NCBI GenBank assembly: GCA_965243415.1
Contig: OZ251549.1
Span: 558,001 to 622,000, forward strand
Reading direction: 5' to 3'
Length of the DNA stretch: 64,000 bases
Origin: G965204755 sp965243415
Lineage (GTDB): Bacteria > Acidobacteriota > Vicinamibacteria > Marinacidobacterales > Marinacidobacteraceae
Shown here: positions 1-7,729 of the stretch, one piece after another
How positions within the stretch are numbered: the first letter of the stretch is position 1
How the letters are laid out: each line of letters begins with the position of its first letter
Notes under the pieces: model-generated
What the model saw: only the letters and a program-made list of their open reading frames with translations
Told to the model about the DNA's origin: nothing
The model's database searches: none
Made by a program: the position numbers and the translations under genes

Positions 1-993
1 GTGCGGATGCTGCTGAGCCTGCGCCGGACCTTCCGACGACTGCCGAAGGCCACCCGCTGGTTCCAGCCGGCCATCGGCGGGGTCGCCGTCGCGATTGCAT
101 GGCTGCTCCTGCCCGGGTTCTTCCATGTGGGCTACGGGTCGGTCGGGGACGCCCTCTCCGGCGGCCTCGACATGGGCACCATGGCGGTCCTCTTCGCCCT
201 GCACTTCGCCCTGGCCGGGATCGCCTACGCCTCCGGGAACGCCGGGGGGATCTTCGGCCCCAGCATCTTCCTGGGGGCGATGCTCGGCGGGGTGGTGGGC
301 AGCCTCGCCGGCCACTGGTTCGACTTCGCCTCCGGCCCCGGGGCCTACGCCCTGGTCGGCATGGGCGCGGCCTTCGCCGGGATCGTCCGGGTGCCGATGA
401 CCTCGGTCTTCATGATCTTCGAGATCACCCAGAGTTACACCGTCATCGTGCCCCTGATGATCGCGAACCTGGTGTCCTTCTTCGTGTCGCGGCGGCTGCA
501 GCCGGTCTCGGTGTACGCCGCGCTGGCCCTCCAGGACGGGATCCACCTGCCGCAGAGCGAAGACCCCGAGTCCCACCTCCCGGTGCGCGCCGGGATGCGC
601 CAGCCCCGGGAACTGCTGCCGCCGGAACTGACCGTCGAGGACGCCATCGAGCGGGTGGCCCTCAGCGGGAAGCGCGCCTGGCCGGTGGCCCGGGGCAACC
701 GCATCTCCGGCTTCATCACCCTGGTCGAGCTGGAGCGGCTGCACAGTTGGGGGCAGGACCAGGAACGGCTCGGCGATGTGGTGCGGGGGCGGTCGTTCCC
801 TCATGTCCACTCCGACGAGCCCATAGACCACGCGCTCCGCTACATGGGCCGGGTGGCCCTCGACACGCTGCCGGTGGTGAGCCGGGTGGACGAGCACCAA
901 CTCGAAGGCGTGGTGAGCGTCGCCGACCTGCTGCGGGCCTACGGCGTCGCCCCCCGCTTCGGCGAGGGCCCGCCCCGGGGAGTCCCCGGCTGA
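1..993 (+). CDS. ClC-type chloride channel/transporter, C-terminal part with CBS pair (5' end outside window)
   Basis: C-terminal portion of a ClC anion channel or H+/Cl- exchanger of the inner membrane. Hydrophobic segments occupy roughly residues 20-180 of the visible part. The family's GxFxP selectivity motif appears as GGIFGPS near residue 83, followed by the GMGAAFAG and P-x-T-S segments typical of the last ClC helices. Residues 200-320 are hydrophilic and read as two CBS domains, which in this family bind adenine nucleotides and gate transport. The frame is open at base 1, so the N-terminal half lies upstream and the GTG at base 1 is probably not the start. Substrate and direction cannot be told from this fragment. 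Confidence 0.9.
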   Translation: MRMLLSLRRTFRRLPKATRWFQPAIGGVAVAIAWLLLPGFFHVGYGSVGDALSGGLDMGTMAVLFALHFALAGIAYASGNAGGIFGPSIFLGAMLGGVVGSLAGHWFDFASGPGAYALVGMGAAFAGIVRVPMTSVFMIFEITQSYTVIVPLMIANLVSFFVSRRLQPVSVYAALALQDGIHLPQSEDPESHLPVRAGMRQPRELLPPELTVEDAIERVALSGKRAWPVARGNRISGFITLVELERLHSWGQDQERLGDVVRGRSFPHVHSDEPIDHALRYMGRVALDTLPVVSRVDEHQLEGVVSVADLLRAYGVAPRFGEGPPRGVPG

Positions 994-1075
994 CCGCCGG
1001 CGGAGCGGCGTTGCGCCTTCCGGGAGCGGATGCGGCGGAGGGCGTCCGGGGCCGGCCGCCGGCGGGGGCGGAGCG

Positions 1076-1567
1076 GTGACCGCGGTCGTCCAGCGGGTGC
1101 GCTCCGCCTCGGTCCGGGTCCGCGGGGAGACGGTCTCCGCGATCGGGAGGGGACTCCTGGTCCTGGTCGGGGTCGCCCGGAACGACAGCGCCGAGGACGC
1201 GGCCTGGCTCGCCCGCCGGGTCGCCGGCCTCCGGGTGTTCCCGCCGGAGGACTCCGCTCCGGAGCGGGGCGGGGGCGAACGGAGCGTGGCGGAGATCGCC
1301 GGGGAAGTGCTCGCGGTCTCGCAGTTCACCCTGCTGGCGAACTGCCGCAAGGGCCGCCGCCCCTCGTTCACCGCCGCCGCTCCCGGGCCGGAGGCCGAAC
1401 GCCGCTACGAGGAGTTCTGCGCCCGGCTGCGCGAGGGCGGCCTCCCGGTGCGCACCGGCGTCTTCGGGGCGTTGATGGAGGTCTCCCTCGCGAACGACGG
1501 GCCCTACACCCTGGTGATCGAGAGTCCCGGGGCGCGCCGGAGTATCCTTCCGGCTCCCGGTGGCTGA
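1076..1567 (+). CDS. dtd: D-aminoacyl-tRNA deacylase
   Basis: Cytoplasmic editing enzyme that hydrolyses D-amino acids (and glycine) from mischarged tRNAs. At 163 residues it has the usual length for bacterial Dtd. It opens with the family's M-x-A-V-V-Q-R-V pattern and carries both active-site signatures: SQFTLLANCRKGRRPSF near residue 82, and the GVFGALM...NDGP segment near residue 135. The GTG start at 1076 is chosen because it begins directly with the conserved N-terminus. It lies about 80 bases after the ClC stop. The short stretch between them shows no other gene. Confidence 0.95.
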   Translation: MTAVVQRVRSASVRVRGETVSAIGRGLLVLVGVARNDSAEDAAWLARRVAGLRVFPPEDSAPERGGGERSVAEIAGEVLAVSQFTLLANCRKGRRPSFTAAAPGPEAERRYEEFCARLREGGLPVRTGVFGALMEVSLANDGPYTLVIESPGARRSILPAPGG

Positions 1568-1623
1568 GCGTGTCCGGCGACCGCGGTTCGCGCCCGCTCC
1601 GGCGGGCCTCTGAGGTGTTTCCC

Positions 1624-2739
1624 ATGGTGTTTCCCAGGCGTCGCTCCCGCTTCGCGCCGCCCGCGCTTCTTCCGTTCGGCGCCGCAGGCCTCCTGCTCCT
1701 CGCGTTCGGCCTCCCCGGCTGCGGCGGGCCGGCCGCCGGCTCCTCCGACTCGTCCCCGGCGGAGACCGGTTCGCCCTCCTCGCTCCTTCCCCCGACGGTG
1801 GGGTCCACCGTCCTGGGGGTGCTCGACGGCGAGGAGATCACTCTCGACGAGATCTCGGACGAGGACCGCTTCCAGTTGGCGAAGTTGCGGACCGAGTACA
1901 TCTCCGGGGCGCACGGGCTGCTGGAGCAGATCGCGCTCCGCATGGCGCGCGGCCGGGTGCTCACCCGCGAGGCCGAAGCGAAGGGGATGACCCTGAACGA
2001 CTACCTCGGCCGCGAGGTGGGCCCGCCCGAGATCAGCGACGCCGAAGTCGAACAGATCTATCAGCAGAACCTCTCCAGCATGGGCGGGAGGCCGCTGGAA
2101 CAGGTGCGGGAATCCCTGCGCCAACAGATCGCCGGCCAGAAGTTCAACTGGCAGGTGGACCAGGTCGCCGACGCGCTCCTCGCCGCGGCCGACTGGGACA
2201 TGACCGTCCCGGCGTACCGGCTGGAGATCGACACCGAGGGCCACGCTTCGCTGGGCCCGGCGAACGCCGCCGTCGAGGTCGTCGTCTTCTCCGACTTCGA
2301 ATGCCCCTACTGCAAGCGGTTCAACACCGGGCTCGACCGACTCCGGGAAGAGTTCCCCGACGACGTCAAACTGGTATTCCGGCACCACCCGCTGCGCAAC
2401 ATCCACCCCGATGCCCAGAAGGCCGCCGAAGCCTCCATCTGCGCCGGCGAACAGGACAAGTTCTGGGAGTTCCACGACGCGCTCTGGACCGATGAGGACC
2501 TGTCCGTCCCCCGGCTGGAACGGCACGCCGCCGATCTGGGCCTCGACTCCTCCGCCTTCGACGAGTGCCTGAGTTCGGGGAGGCACTACGACCAGGTGCA
2601 GAACGATGTGACCGCGGCGCTCAGCCTGGGCCAGGGAGGCACGCCGGCGGTGTTCGTGAACGGGCGCCATGTGGGCGGGGCCATCTCCGCCAGTCAACTG
2701 CGGATGCAGATCGAGCGCGAACTGGCCGAGGGCGACTGA
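1624..2739 (+). CDS. DsbA/thioredoxin-fold lipoprotein with SurA-like N-terminal region
   Basis: Predicted exported lipoprotein of 371 residues. The N-terminus is basic, then hydrophobic, ending in a lipobox LPGC near residue 31, followed by a Ser/Pro linker. Residues about 60-190 resemble a SurA/peptidyl-prolyl isomerase N-domain (a VLDGEEITLDE opening, then long helices). Residues about 205-370 are a DsbA-type thioredoxin fold with the active site FECPYC and the later GTPAVFVNG cis-Pro loop. A DsbA-like domain fused to a SurA-like region is a known arrangement in many bacteria; a role in envelope disulphide exchange is inferred. The frame extends farther upstream over dtd, but the ATG at 1624 gives a proper signal peptide. 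Confidence 0.88.
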   Translation: MVFPRRRSRFAPPALLPFGAAGLLLLAFGLPGCGGPAAGSSDSSPAETGSPSSLLPPTVGSTVLGVLDGEEITLDEISDEDRFQLAKLRTEYISGAHGLLEQIALRMARGRVLTREAEAKGMTLNDYLGREVGPPEISDAEVEQIYQQNLSSMGGRPLEQVRESLRQQIAGQKFNWQVDQVADALLAAADWDMTVPAYRLEIDTEGHASLGPANAAVEVVVFSDFECPYCKRFNTGLDRLREEFPDDVKLVFRHHPLRNIHPDAQKAAEASICAGEQDKFWEFHDALWTDEDLSVPRLERHAADLGLDSSAFDECLSSGRHYDQVQNDVTAALSLGQGGTPAVFVNGRHVGGAISASQLRMQIERELAEGD

Positions 2740-2750
2740 AGAGGCGTCCG

Positions 2751-3155
2751 ATGCCCAGGACCAGCACCCTCGCTCCCGAAGTCCGGGAGTTCATCGAGGC
2801 CCGCACCTTCGCCCACCTCGCCACGGTGATGCCGGACGGCGCCCCGCAGGTCTCGCCGGTCTGGGTCGAGAGCGAGGGCGAGGTCATCATCGTGAACTCG
2901 GCGATCGGCCGCATCAAGGACCAGAACATCCGCGCCGACGACCGGGTGGCGCTCTCCGCCTGCCATCCGGACGACCCCTACCGCGCCCTCATGATCCGGG
3001 GCCGGGTGGTGGAGGTCACCGAAGCAGGGGCCGAGGAAGGCATCGACCGCCTCGCCCGCAAGTACCTCGGCTCGGAGCGCTACGAATGGCGCCGCCCGGG
3101 CGAAGTCCGCGTCATCTACCGCATCCGCCCCGAAACCGTCGTCACCATCCCGTAG
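2751..3155 (+). CDS. PPOX-class FMN/F420-dependent enzyme (pyridoxamine 5'-phosphate oxidase fold)
   Basis: Small cytoplasmic split-barrel flavoprotein of 134 residues. The motifs F-A-x-L-A-T, GAPQVSPVWVE and the ARKYLG segment are typical of the PPOX class F420-dependent oxidoreductase family (TIGR03618-like), in which the cofactor sits at the dimer interface. The substrate is unknown; the family reduces or oxidises a range of small molecules. The ATG at 2751 follows the DsbA-like gene by 11 bases, so the two are probably co-transcribed. It ends the first housekeeping run. Confidence 0.85.
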   Translation: MPRTSTLAPEVREFIEARTFAHLATVMPDGAPQVSPVWVESEGEVIIVNSAIGRIKDQNIRADDRVALSACHPDDPYRALMIRGRVVEVTEAGAEEGIDRLARKYLGSERYEWRRPGEVRVIYRIRPETVVTIP

Positions 3156-3592
3156 GGCATCGGCGCCGGCAGGACCGGAGGATCGAGGAAGCGAACGCCG
3201 GCGATGGCCAGCGCCATGCGCTACCGCGAGCCTCTCCCCAAGGATTGCCCGCCGCCCGCTGCCCGTCGGATCCAAGAGCCGCGCACCGTCTTCAGGCTCG
3301 TTCGGACCGATCCGCCTACGGATGACGACTTCCGGTCCCAGCGAGCCGAAAAGGGGCCACAGCACCGTTTTCGAGGCGTCAGTGAATGTCGAGCTCGGGG
3401 CGTTTCTGTGTATGCTGAGCGAGACGCCGCAAGAGAAGCCGCCGATCTCCCGACTCTGCGCGGTCGGATGGTGTGTCGGGGGCATCTCGATCGAGGCGCC
3501 GGCAGCATCCAGAAGACGAGCGGGCCTTCGCATCACACGTGGTGGCCGTTCGCCCAGTTCGACATCATCGCAGCGAGTCGAGTAGAGGAGCC
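3156..3592. other. Non-coding stretch, about 440 bp
   Basis: No reading frame here has convincing protein character; the frames that are open are biased shadows. Base composition is visibly less GC-rich than the flanking housekeeping genes, and this continues into the next gene, suggesting that the segment from about 3.2 to 4.7 kb has a different history. An AGAGGAG ribosome-binding site sits just before the ATG at 3593. Confidence 0.5.
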
Positions 3593-4360
3593 ATGAAACA
3601 GATTCACTACTCCTCGACGCTCTTCTACTACGATGGGCCACAGGTCTTCGATGCCCGGGACGCGATCGGTGGCCACTACGTCGCAGTCGCCGTACCGGCG
3701 GGCGAAGGGCAGGATCGTTATCTCCTGAGGGGAGTGGCGCCCGAAGCGCTCGGTCTCTTCCGCAGCGGCCGGATGGACTTGAGATCTCTCTTGCTCGATT
3801 CGTCTGAGGAGGACTGGTACCTGGCGGCTTTCGGAGCTAATCCTGACGAGTCCTTGCGGCTTGAGTCGCAGGGACCCTCACAGCCGAAGAGCGAATGGCT
3901 ACCGAACCCTGGATTCTTCCTCCACCGACATCCCTCCACGGACGACGTCGTTGAACGGGCGAGGCGGGAGAACGCTCTAGTAGTAGAGATATGCGCTGAT
4001 TCGCCGCGAGCCGAGACAGAGCACCGGGTCGGAGCGAACACGCTCGCAGGGATACTGTTCGGGTTCCAAGCCATGGTAAGACATTCCCATCAGAGGGCTA
4101 CGAAGGCGCTCGGATCAGGGGCGCGACCCCCGGGCAGTGATCTGATGGATGTCATCGTTCCCGCTGCTCCGGGATCCTTCCGTGTGGTGCTTGCCTCCGC
4201 GCATCCGCCCGACGTCTTTGGTGACAGCAGGTTGACGCCTGCGTTCAAGCACCTCGACACCGTGTTCGGCCGTGTGGAGGATCCAAAGGAGACCGTGGCC
4301 CATCTGCGCGAGAACCGCGGCCACTTCGCCGGCGCTACCCTGAACTCCTGCGTTTCCTGA
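3593..4360 (+). CDS. Uncharacterised protein, N-terminal part of a frameshifted gene (DUF6575-like)
   Basis: 255 residues beginning at an ATG with a clear AGAGGAG site 2 bases upstream. From memory, the opening (LFYYDGPQVFDARD...GGHYVAV...DRYLLRGVAPE) resembles the uncharacterised DUF6575 family, though this was not checked by search. The frame stops at 4360 in a segment that reads smoothly into the -1 frame. There the expected C-terminal sequence continues without a stop to 4731. I infer a single-base deletion (or a programmed -1 shift, or a sequencing error) between about 4325 and 4350. No catalytic motif is visible. Codon use is less GC-biased than in the neighbours, suggesting a transferred gene. 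Confidence 0.7.
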   Translation: MKQIHYSSTLFYYDGPQVFDARDAIGGHYVAVAVPAGEGQDRYLLRGVAPEALGLFRSGRMDLRSLLLDSSEEDWYLAAFGANPDESLRLESQGPSQPKSEWLPNPGFFLHRHPSTDDVVERARRENALVVEICADSPRAETEHRVGANTLAGILFGFQAMVRHSHQRATKALGSGARPPGSDLMDVIVPAAPGSFRVVLASAHPPDVFGDSRLTPAFKHLDTVFGRVEDPKETVAHLRENRGHFAGATLNSCVS

Positions 4361-4428
4361 ACCAGCACCATACCGGCCTCCGATACGCTTGGGCCGACCA
4401 ACATTCGGACCGCGCAACACGACTCGGG

Positions 4429-4731
4429 GTGTCACACTCGGCGGCGGCACGGATCGTCGAAGTATCCGCCACAGTCCCGAAAATCGAGACCGAAACCGTC
4501 GAGCGGACGGGCCACCTCCAGAAATTCAACCGGGACACCGACTTCTGGGGGCTGCTCACGGAAAAGGGATCGGTCACGGGAAGGCTCCGCGACGGGGGCC
4601 CGAACCTCGACGGGCTGGAAGTCGGGCGTCGTTACCGATTCGTCTGCGAGGAGCGAATCGAAACGATCAGTGTATTCGGGAAGGACAAGAAAAGCCGGAC
4701 CTTGGTGAGCCACGAACCTGCCTCCGACTGA
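4429..4731 (+). CDS. C-terminal part of the frameshifted DUF6575-like gene
   Basis: This frame is open well upstream of its first start codon: it runs from inside the 3593 gene and reads ELLRFLNQHHTGLRYAWADQ just where the upstream frame ends. The remainder (GLLTEKGSVTGRLRDGGPNLDGLEVGRRYRFVC is its core, seen over about 4545-4660) looks like a small beta-rich domain. It is best regarded as the end of the preceding gene rather than an independent protein. If it is translated separately the GTG at 4429 would be the start, but no good ribosome-binding site precedes it. Confidence 0.55.
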   Translation: MSHSAAARIVEVSATVPKIETETVERTGHLQKFNRDTDFWGLLTEKGSVTGRLRDGGPNLDGLEVGRRYRFVCEERIETISVFGKDKKSRTLVSHEPASD

Positions 4732-4752
4732 CCGGAACGGGCCGGCGGTCAG
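4728..4752. terminator. Candidate bidirectional stem-loop between convergent genes
   Basis: CTGACCG (4728-4734) and CGGTCAG (4746-4752) form a perfect 7-bp stem with an 11-base loop, in the 33-base gap between the convergent 4731 and 4765 gene ends. There is no U-tract, as expected in such a GC-rich genome, so assignment rests on position and symmetry. Confidence 0.35.
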
Positions 4753-4764
4753 CCTCGGCGGAAG

Positions 4765-5445
4765 TCAGCCCGGGATCTCGAGTACCGCGCCGGTCATCGC
4801 CGCCGGCGCCTCCGCGCCCAGCCAGCCGACGGCGGCGGCGACCGCTTCCGGGCCGGAACGCGGTTTCGCCCCCGGCAGCGCGGCGCGGTAGGTCGCGGTG
4901 TCCACCGAGCCCGGGCAGACCGCGAACACCGCGACCCCGGTCGGCCGAACTTCCGCCGCCACCGCCTTCGTGAACCCCACCAGCCCTTCCTTGGCGGCGC
5001 CGTAGGCCGAGAGCCCGGCGGCGCCGATCCGCGCCGTCAGCGAGGCCACATTCACGATCCGGCCCTCGCCCCGCTCGACCAGGCCCGGCAGCACCGCGCG
5101 GGTGGCGAGGAAGGCCCCCTTCAGGTTCACCGCAACCATCCGGTCGAAGTCCTCCTCCGAGGTCTCCCCCACCGACCGGCGAACGACCGCGCCGGCGGCG
5201 TTCACCAGCAGGCGCACCGGCCCCAGCCGGCGCTCGGTCTGTTCCACCAGTTCGGCGACCTGTTCGGCCACGGTCACATCGGTGGGCGCGGTGAACGCGT
5301 ACCCCCCGCCTTCGCGGATGCGGTTCAGCACGCCGACGATCCCCATCGGCCGCCGGGCGGCGAGTCCCAGCGCGAACCCCCGCCGGGCCAGGTCGAGCGC
5401 CGCCGCCTCCCCGATCCCCGAACCGGCGCCGGTCACGAGGGCCAC
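4765..5445 (-). CDS. SDR-family NAD(P)-dependent oxidoreductase
   Basis: Classical short-chain dehydrogenase with a Rossmann fold. The cofactor motif TGAGSGIG is at the start, NAAG in the middle, then a catalytic Ser (NVASLTARIG region) and the YxxxK motif as YGAAK, followed by PGSVDT. The substrate is unknown. The start is uncertain. GTG at 5445 begins with the conserved VALVTG. An ATG at 5598 would overlap the yjbQ-like gene by 76 bases and add a low-complexity leader. A CTG at 5526 would overlap the upstream TGA by the familiar 4 bases and give 253 residues, the usual family length. It follows the YjbQ gene on the same strand and is probably co-transcribed with it. Confidence 0.85.
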   Translation of the reverse strand: MALVTGAGSGIGEAAALDLARRGFALGLAARRPMGIVGVLNRIREGGGYAFTAPTDVTVAEQVAELVEQTERRLGPVRLLVNAAGAVVRRSVGETSEEDFDRMVAVNLKGAFLATRAVLPGLVERGEGRIVNVASLTARIGAAGLSAYGAAKEGLVGFTKAVAAEVRPTGVAVFAVCPGSVDTATYRAALPGAKPRSGPEAVAAAVGWLGAEAPAAMTGAVLEIPG

Positions 5446-5522
5446 CGGCGGCCCGGCGTACTTCGGCGCCGCCTCGCGCCCCGGCCCCTCCGCCGGCGCG
5501 GCGCCGGCGCCCGGGCGGGAGA

Positions 5523-6095
5523 TCAGACCCCGATGAGGTGAGCGGTGACCGTCCGCTCCCGGGGGCCGTCCAACTCGGCGAACAGGATGCTCTGCCACTG
5601 CCCCAGCGAAATCTGGCCTTCGTGGATGGGGACGGTCACATTGTGGCCGAGCACCGTCGCCCGCAGGTGGGCGGCGGCGTTCTTCCGCTCGCAGTCGGAG
5701 GTGTCCTCGCAGTTGTGGAGGTACCCGTCGTCCTTGTCCACCAGCCGCTCCAGGAACTCGGTGAGGTCGGCCATGAGCGCTGCCTGGAACTCGTTCAGGA
5801 ACAGCGCCGTGGTGGTGTGGAGCGTGGAGAGGATCAGGAACCCGGCGCGGATCCCCGACTTCTGCACCTGGTCGCGCACCCGGTCGCTGATGTTGTGGAG
5901 TTCGACCCGGGAGTCGGTGACCAGTTTCAGCGTCCGCGACAGAACCTTCATCTCGCCCCGCAGCACTCGGCCCCCGGCGCGCTCGCCCGGGGCGGCCGGC
6001 GCCGACTCGGCGGGCCGGATCTCCGGCGCGGCGGGAACTTCCGGCAACTCCTCGGCCACGGCAGCCTCCGCCGGACCGGTCAACACGCTCGACAT
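5523..6095 (-). CDS. YjbQ family protein (UPF0047)
   Basis: Member of the secondary thiamine-phosphate synthase-like YjbQ family, usually 130-140 residues. The conserved core has LHTTTALFLNE, a DDGYLHN segment, LRATVLG and the C-terminal G-Q-W-Q-S-I-x-F-x-E-x-D-G-P-R motif. The ATG at 6095 gives 190 residues with a Pro/Ala/Glu-rich leader; an internal ATG at 5951, preceded by GGGGCGAG, gives a 142-residue protein matching the family. Two starts are therefore plausible. A TATACT hexamer lies 10 bases before the 6095 ATG, favouring a near-leaderless transcript from there. The cellular role of the family remains debated. Confidence 0.88.
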   Translation of the reverse strand: MSSVLTGPAEAAVAEELPEVPAAPEIRPAESAPAAPGERAGGRVLRGEMKVLSRTLKLVTDSRVELHNISDRVRDQVQKSGIRAGFLILSTLHTTTALFLNEFQAALMADLTEFLERLVDKDDGYLHNCEDTSDCERKNAAAHLRATVLGHNVTVPIHEGQISLGQWQSILFAELDGPRERTVTAHLIGV

Positions 6096-6206
6096 GCGAC
6101 CCCGCAGTATATCCGAGCGAGGCGCCGCCGGGCGGTGGCGCGTCCTCCGCGGCCGCGCCGCCGCCCGAACCCCGCGGAGCGCCGACTGGGATACTTCGCC
6201 GGCGGA
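6096..6206. promoter_or_regulatory. Divergent promoter region yjbQ-like / glcD
   Basis: 111 bases between divergent starts. Minus strand: TATACT (6106-6111) lies 10 bases before the ATG at 6095. Plus strand: GATACT (6190-6195) lies 11 bases before the ATG at 6207. Both look like -10 elements placed so that the transcripts would begin within a few bases of the start codon. No convincing -35 box was seen. Confidence 0.45.
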
Positions 6207-7670
6207 ATGACCTCGGAAGCCGGGATCGGGAGCCTCGCCCGCGACCTGCGGCCCCTCCTGGGCGACGACGGCTTCCTCCTGCGCCCGGAACAGGTGCTGC
6301 CCTACGAGTGCGACGGCAGCACCGCTTTCCGCAGCGCCCCGGAAGCGGTGGCCCTGCCCCGTTCCACCGAGGAGACCGCGGCGGTGGTCCGCGCCGCGGC
6401 CGCTGCCGGGGTCCCGTTCACCGCGCGCGGCGCCGGCACCGGGCTCTCCGGCGGCGCCACCCCGCTCTCCGGCGGCGTCGTGGTCTCGCTGACCCGCATG
6501 AACCGCATCCTCAAGGTGGATCCGGAGGAGCGCGTCGCCCGGTGCCAGACCGGCGTGGTCAACCTGGAGATCTCCCGCGCCGCCGCCCCGCACGGCCTCT
6601 TCTTCGCCCCCGACCCGTCGAGCCAGTCCGCCTGCACCCTCGGCGGCAACATCGCCGAGAACTCCGGCGGGCCCCACTGCTTCAAGTTGGGCTCGGCCAC
6701 CGCGCACCTGCTCTCGGTCACGGTGGTGCTCGACGACGGGGAGGTGGTGGAATTCTCCGACCGGGACGGCGGCTACGACCTGGCGGGCCTCTTCACCGGC
6801 TCCGAAGGCACCCTGGGGATCGCCACCGAGGCGACGGTGCGGCTGCTCCCGCTCCCGGAGCGGGTCGAGACGCTGCTGGCCCCCTTCGCCGGCCTGGTCC
6901 CCGGCTGCGAGGCGGTCTCCCGCATCGTGGCCGCCGGGATCGTCCCGGTGGCGATGGAGATGCTCGACCGGGCCGCGGTGCGGGTGGTCGAGGAAGGGCT
7001 CGGCGCCGGCTACCCCGAAGACGCGGGGGCGGTGCTGCTGCTCGAACTCGACGGCGCCGGGGAGGTGGTGGAACGCCAGCGCCGCGAAGTGGAGCGCGTC
7101 CTCCGGGACTGCGGCGCGCTGGAGATCCGGACGGCGAAGGACGCCGCCGAGCGGGAGCAACTCTGGCGGGGCCGCAAGGCGGCGTTCGGCGCCATGGGCC
7201 GGATCTCCACCGACCTCTATGTCCAGGACGGCGTCGTCCCCCGGTCGCAGTTGCCGGAGGTGATCGCCGAAGTGGAACGGATCGGCCGCCGCCACCGGCT
7301 CCGCGTGGCCAATGTCTTCCACGCCGGCGACGGCAACCTGCATCCCTGCATCTCCTACGACGGCCGGGACGCCGACGAGAAGGAGCGGGTGCTCGCCGCC
7401 AGCCGGGAACTGCTGGAGTTGGCGGTGCGGGTCGGCGGCGTCCTCTCCGGCGAACACGGCGTCGGCATCGAGAAGCGCGACCTGCTGCCGCTGGTCTTCA
7501 GCGACGCCGACCTGGAGGCGATGCACCGGGTCCGGCGCGCCTGGGACCGGGAGGGCCGGCTGAACCCGGGGAAGATCCTGCCGCTGACCGTCGGCTGCGG
7601 CGAGGCCGCCTCCGGCGCGGCCGCGCTCGGGCCGGGGCGGGTGGCGGCGATTCCGGGGGCCTGGATTTGA
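6207..7670 (+). CDS. glcD: FAD-binding oxidase, glycolate oxidase subunit GlcD-like
   Basis: 487-residue flavoprotein of the FAD_binding_4 / FAD-oxidase_C type. The PCMH FAD domain covers roughly residues 30-220, with ARGAGTGLSGGA and the NIAENSGGPHCFK loop. The C-terminal oxidase domain carries the NVFHAGDGNLHP and SGEHGVG motifs that bind substrate and metal in GlcD/D-lactate dehydrogenase relatives. With glcE and glcF downstream it would form the membrane-associated GlcDEF complex oxidising glycolate to glyoxylate; D-lactate or another 2-hydroxy acid is possible. The ATG at 6207 begins close to the conserved LRPLLG start of the fold. Confidence 0.92.
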   Translation: MTSEAGIGSLARDLRPLLGDDGFLLRPEQVLPYECDGSTAFRSAPEAVALPRSTEETAAVVRAAAAAGVPFTARGAGTGLSGGATPLSGGVVVSLTRMNRILKVDPEERVARCQTGVVNLEISRAAAPHGLFFAPDPSSQSACTLGGNIAENSGGPHCFKLGSATAHLLSVTVVLDDGEVVEFSDRDGGYDLAGLFTGSEGTLGIATEATVRLLPLPERVETLLAPFAGLVPGCEAVSRIVAAGIVPVAMEMLDRAAVRVVEEGLGAGYPEDAGAVLLLELDGAGEVVERQRREVERVLRDCGALEIRTAKDAAEREQLWRGRKAAFGAMGRISTDLYVQDGVVPRSQLPEVIAEVERIGRRHRLRVANVFHAGDGNLHPCISYDGRDADEKERVLAASRELLELAVRVGGVLSGEHGVGIEKRDLLPLVFSDADLEAMHRVRRAWDREGRLNPGKILPLTVGCGEAASGAAALGPGRVAAIPGAWI

Positions 7671-7729
7671 ACAGGGTTTCGAGCGGGGTTCCGAACAGGG
7701 TTTCGACTCCGAATCCGCTCGGGGGCCCG

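Noticed and set aside
4729..5598. Starting the SDR at ATG 5598
   Set aside because: It would overlap the YjbQ gene by 76 bases and add a basic, Pro-rich leader absent from SDRs. Kept only as an alternative.
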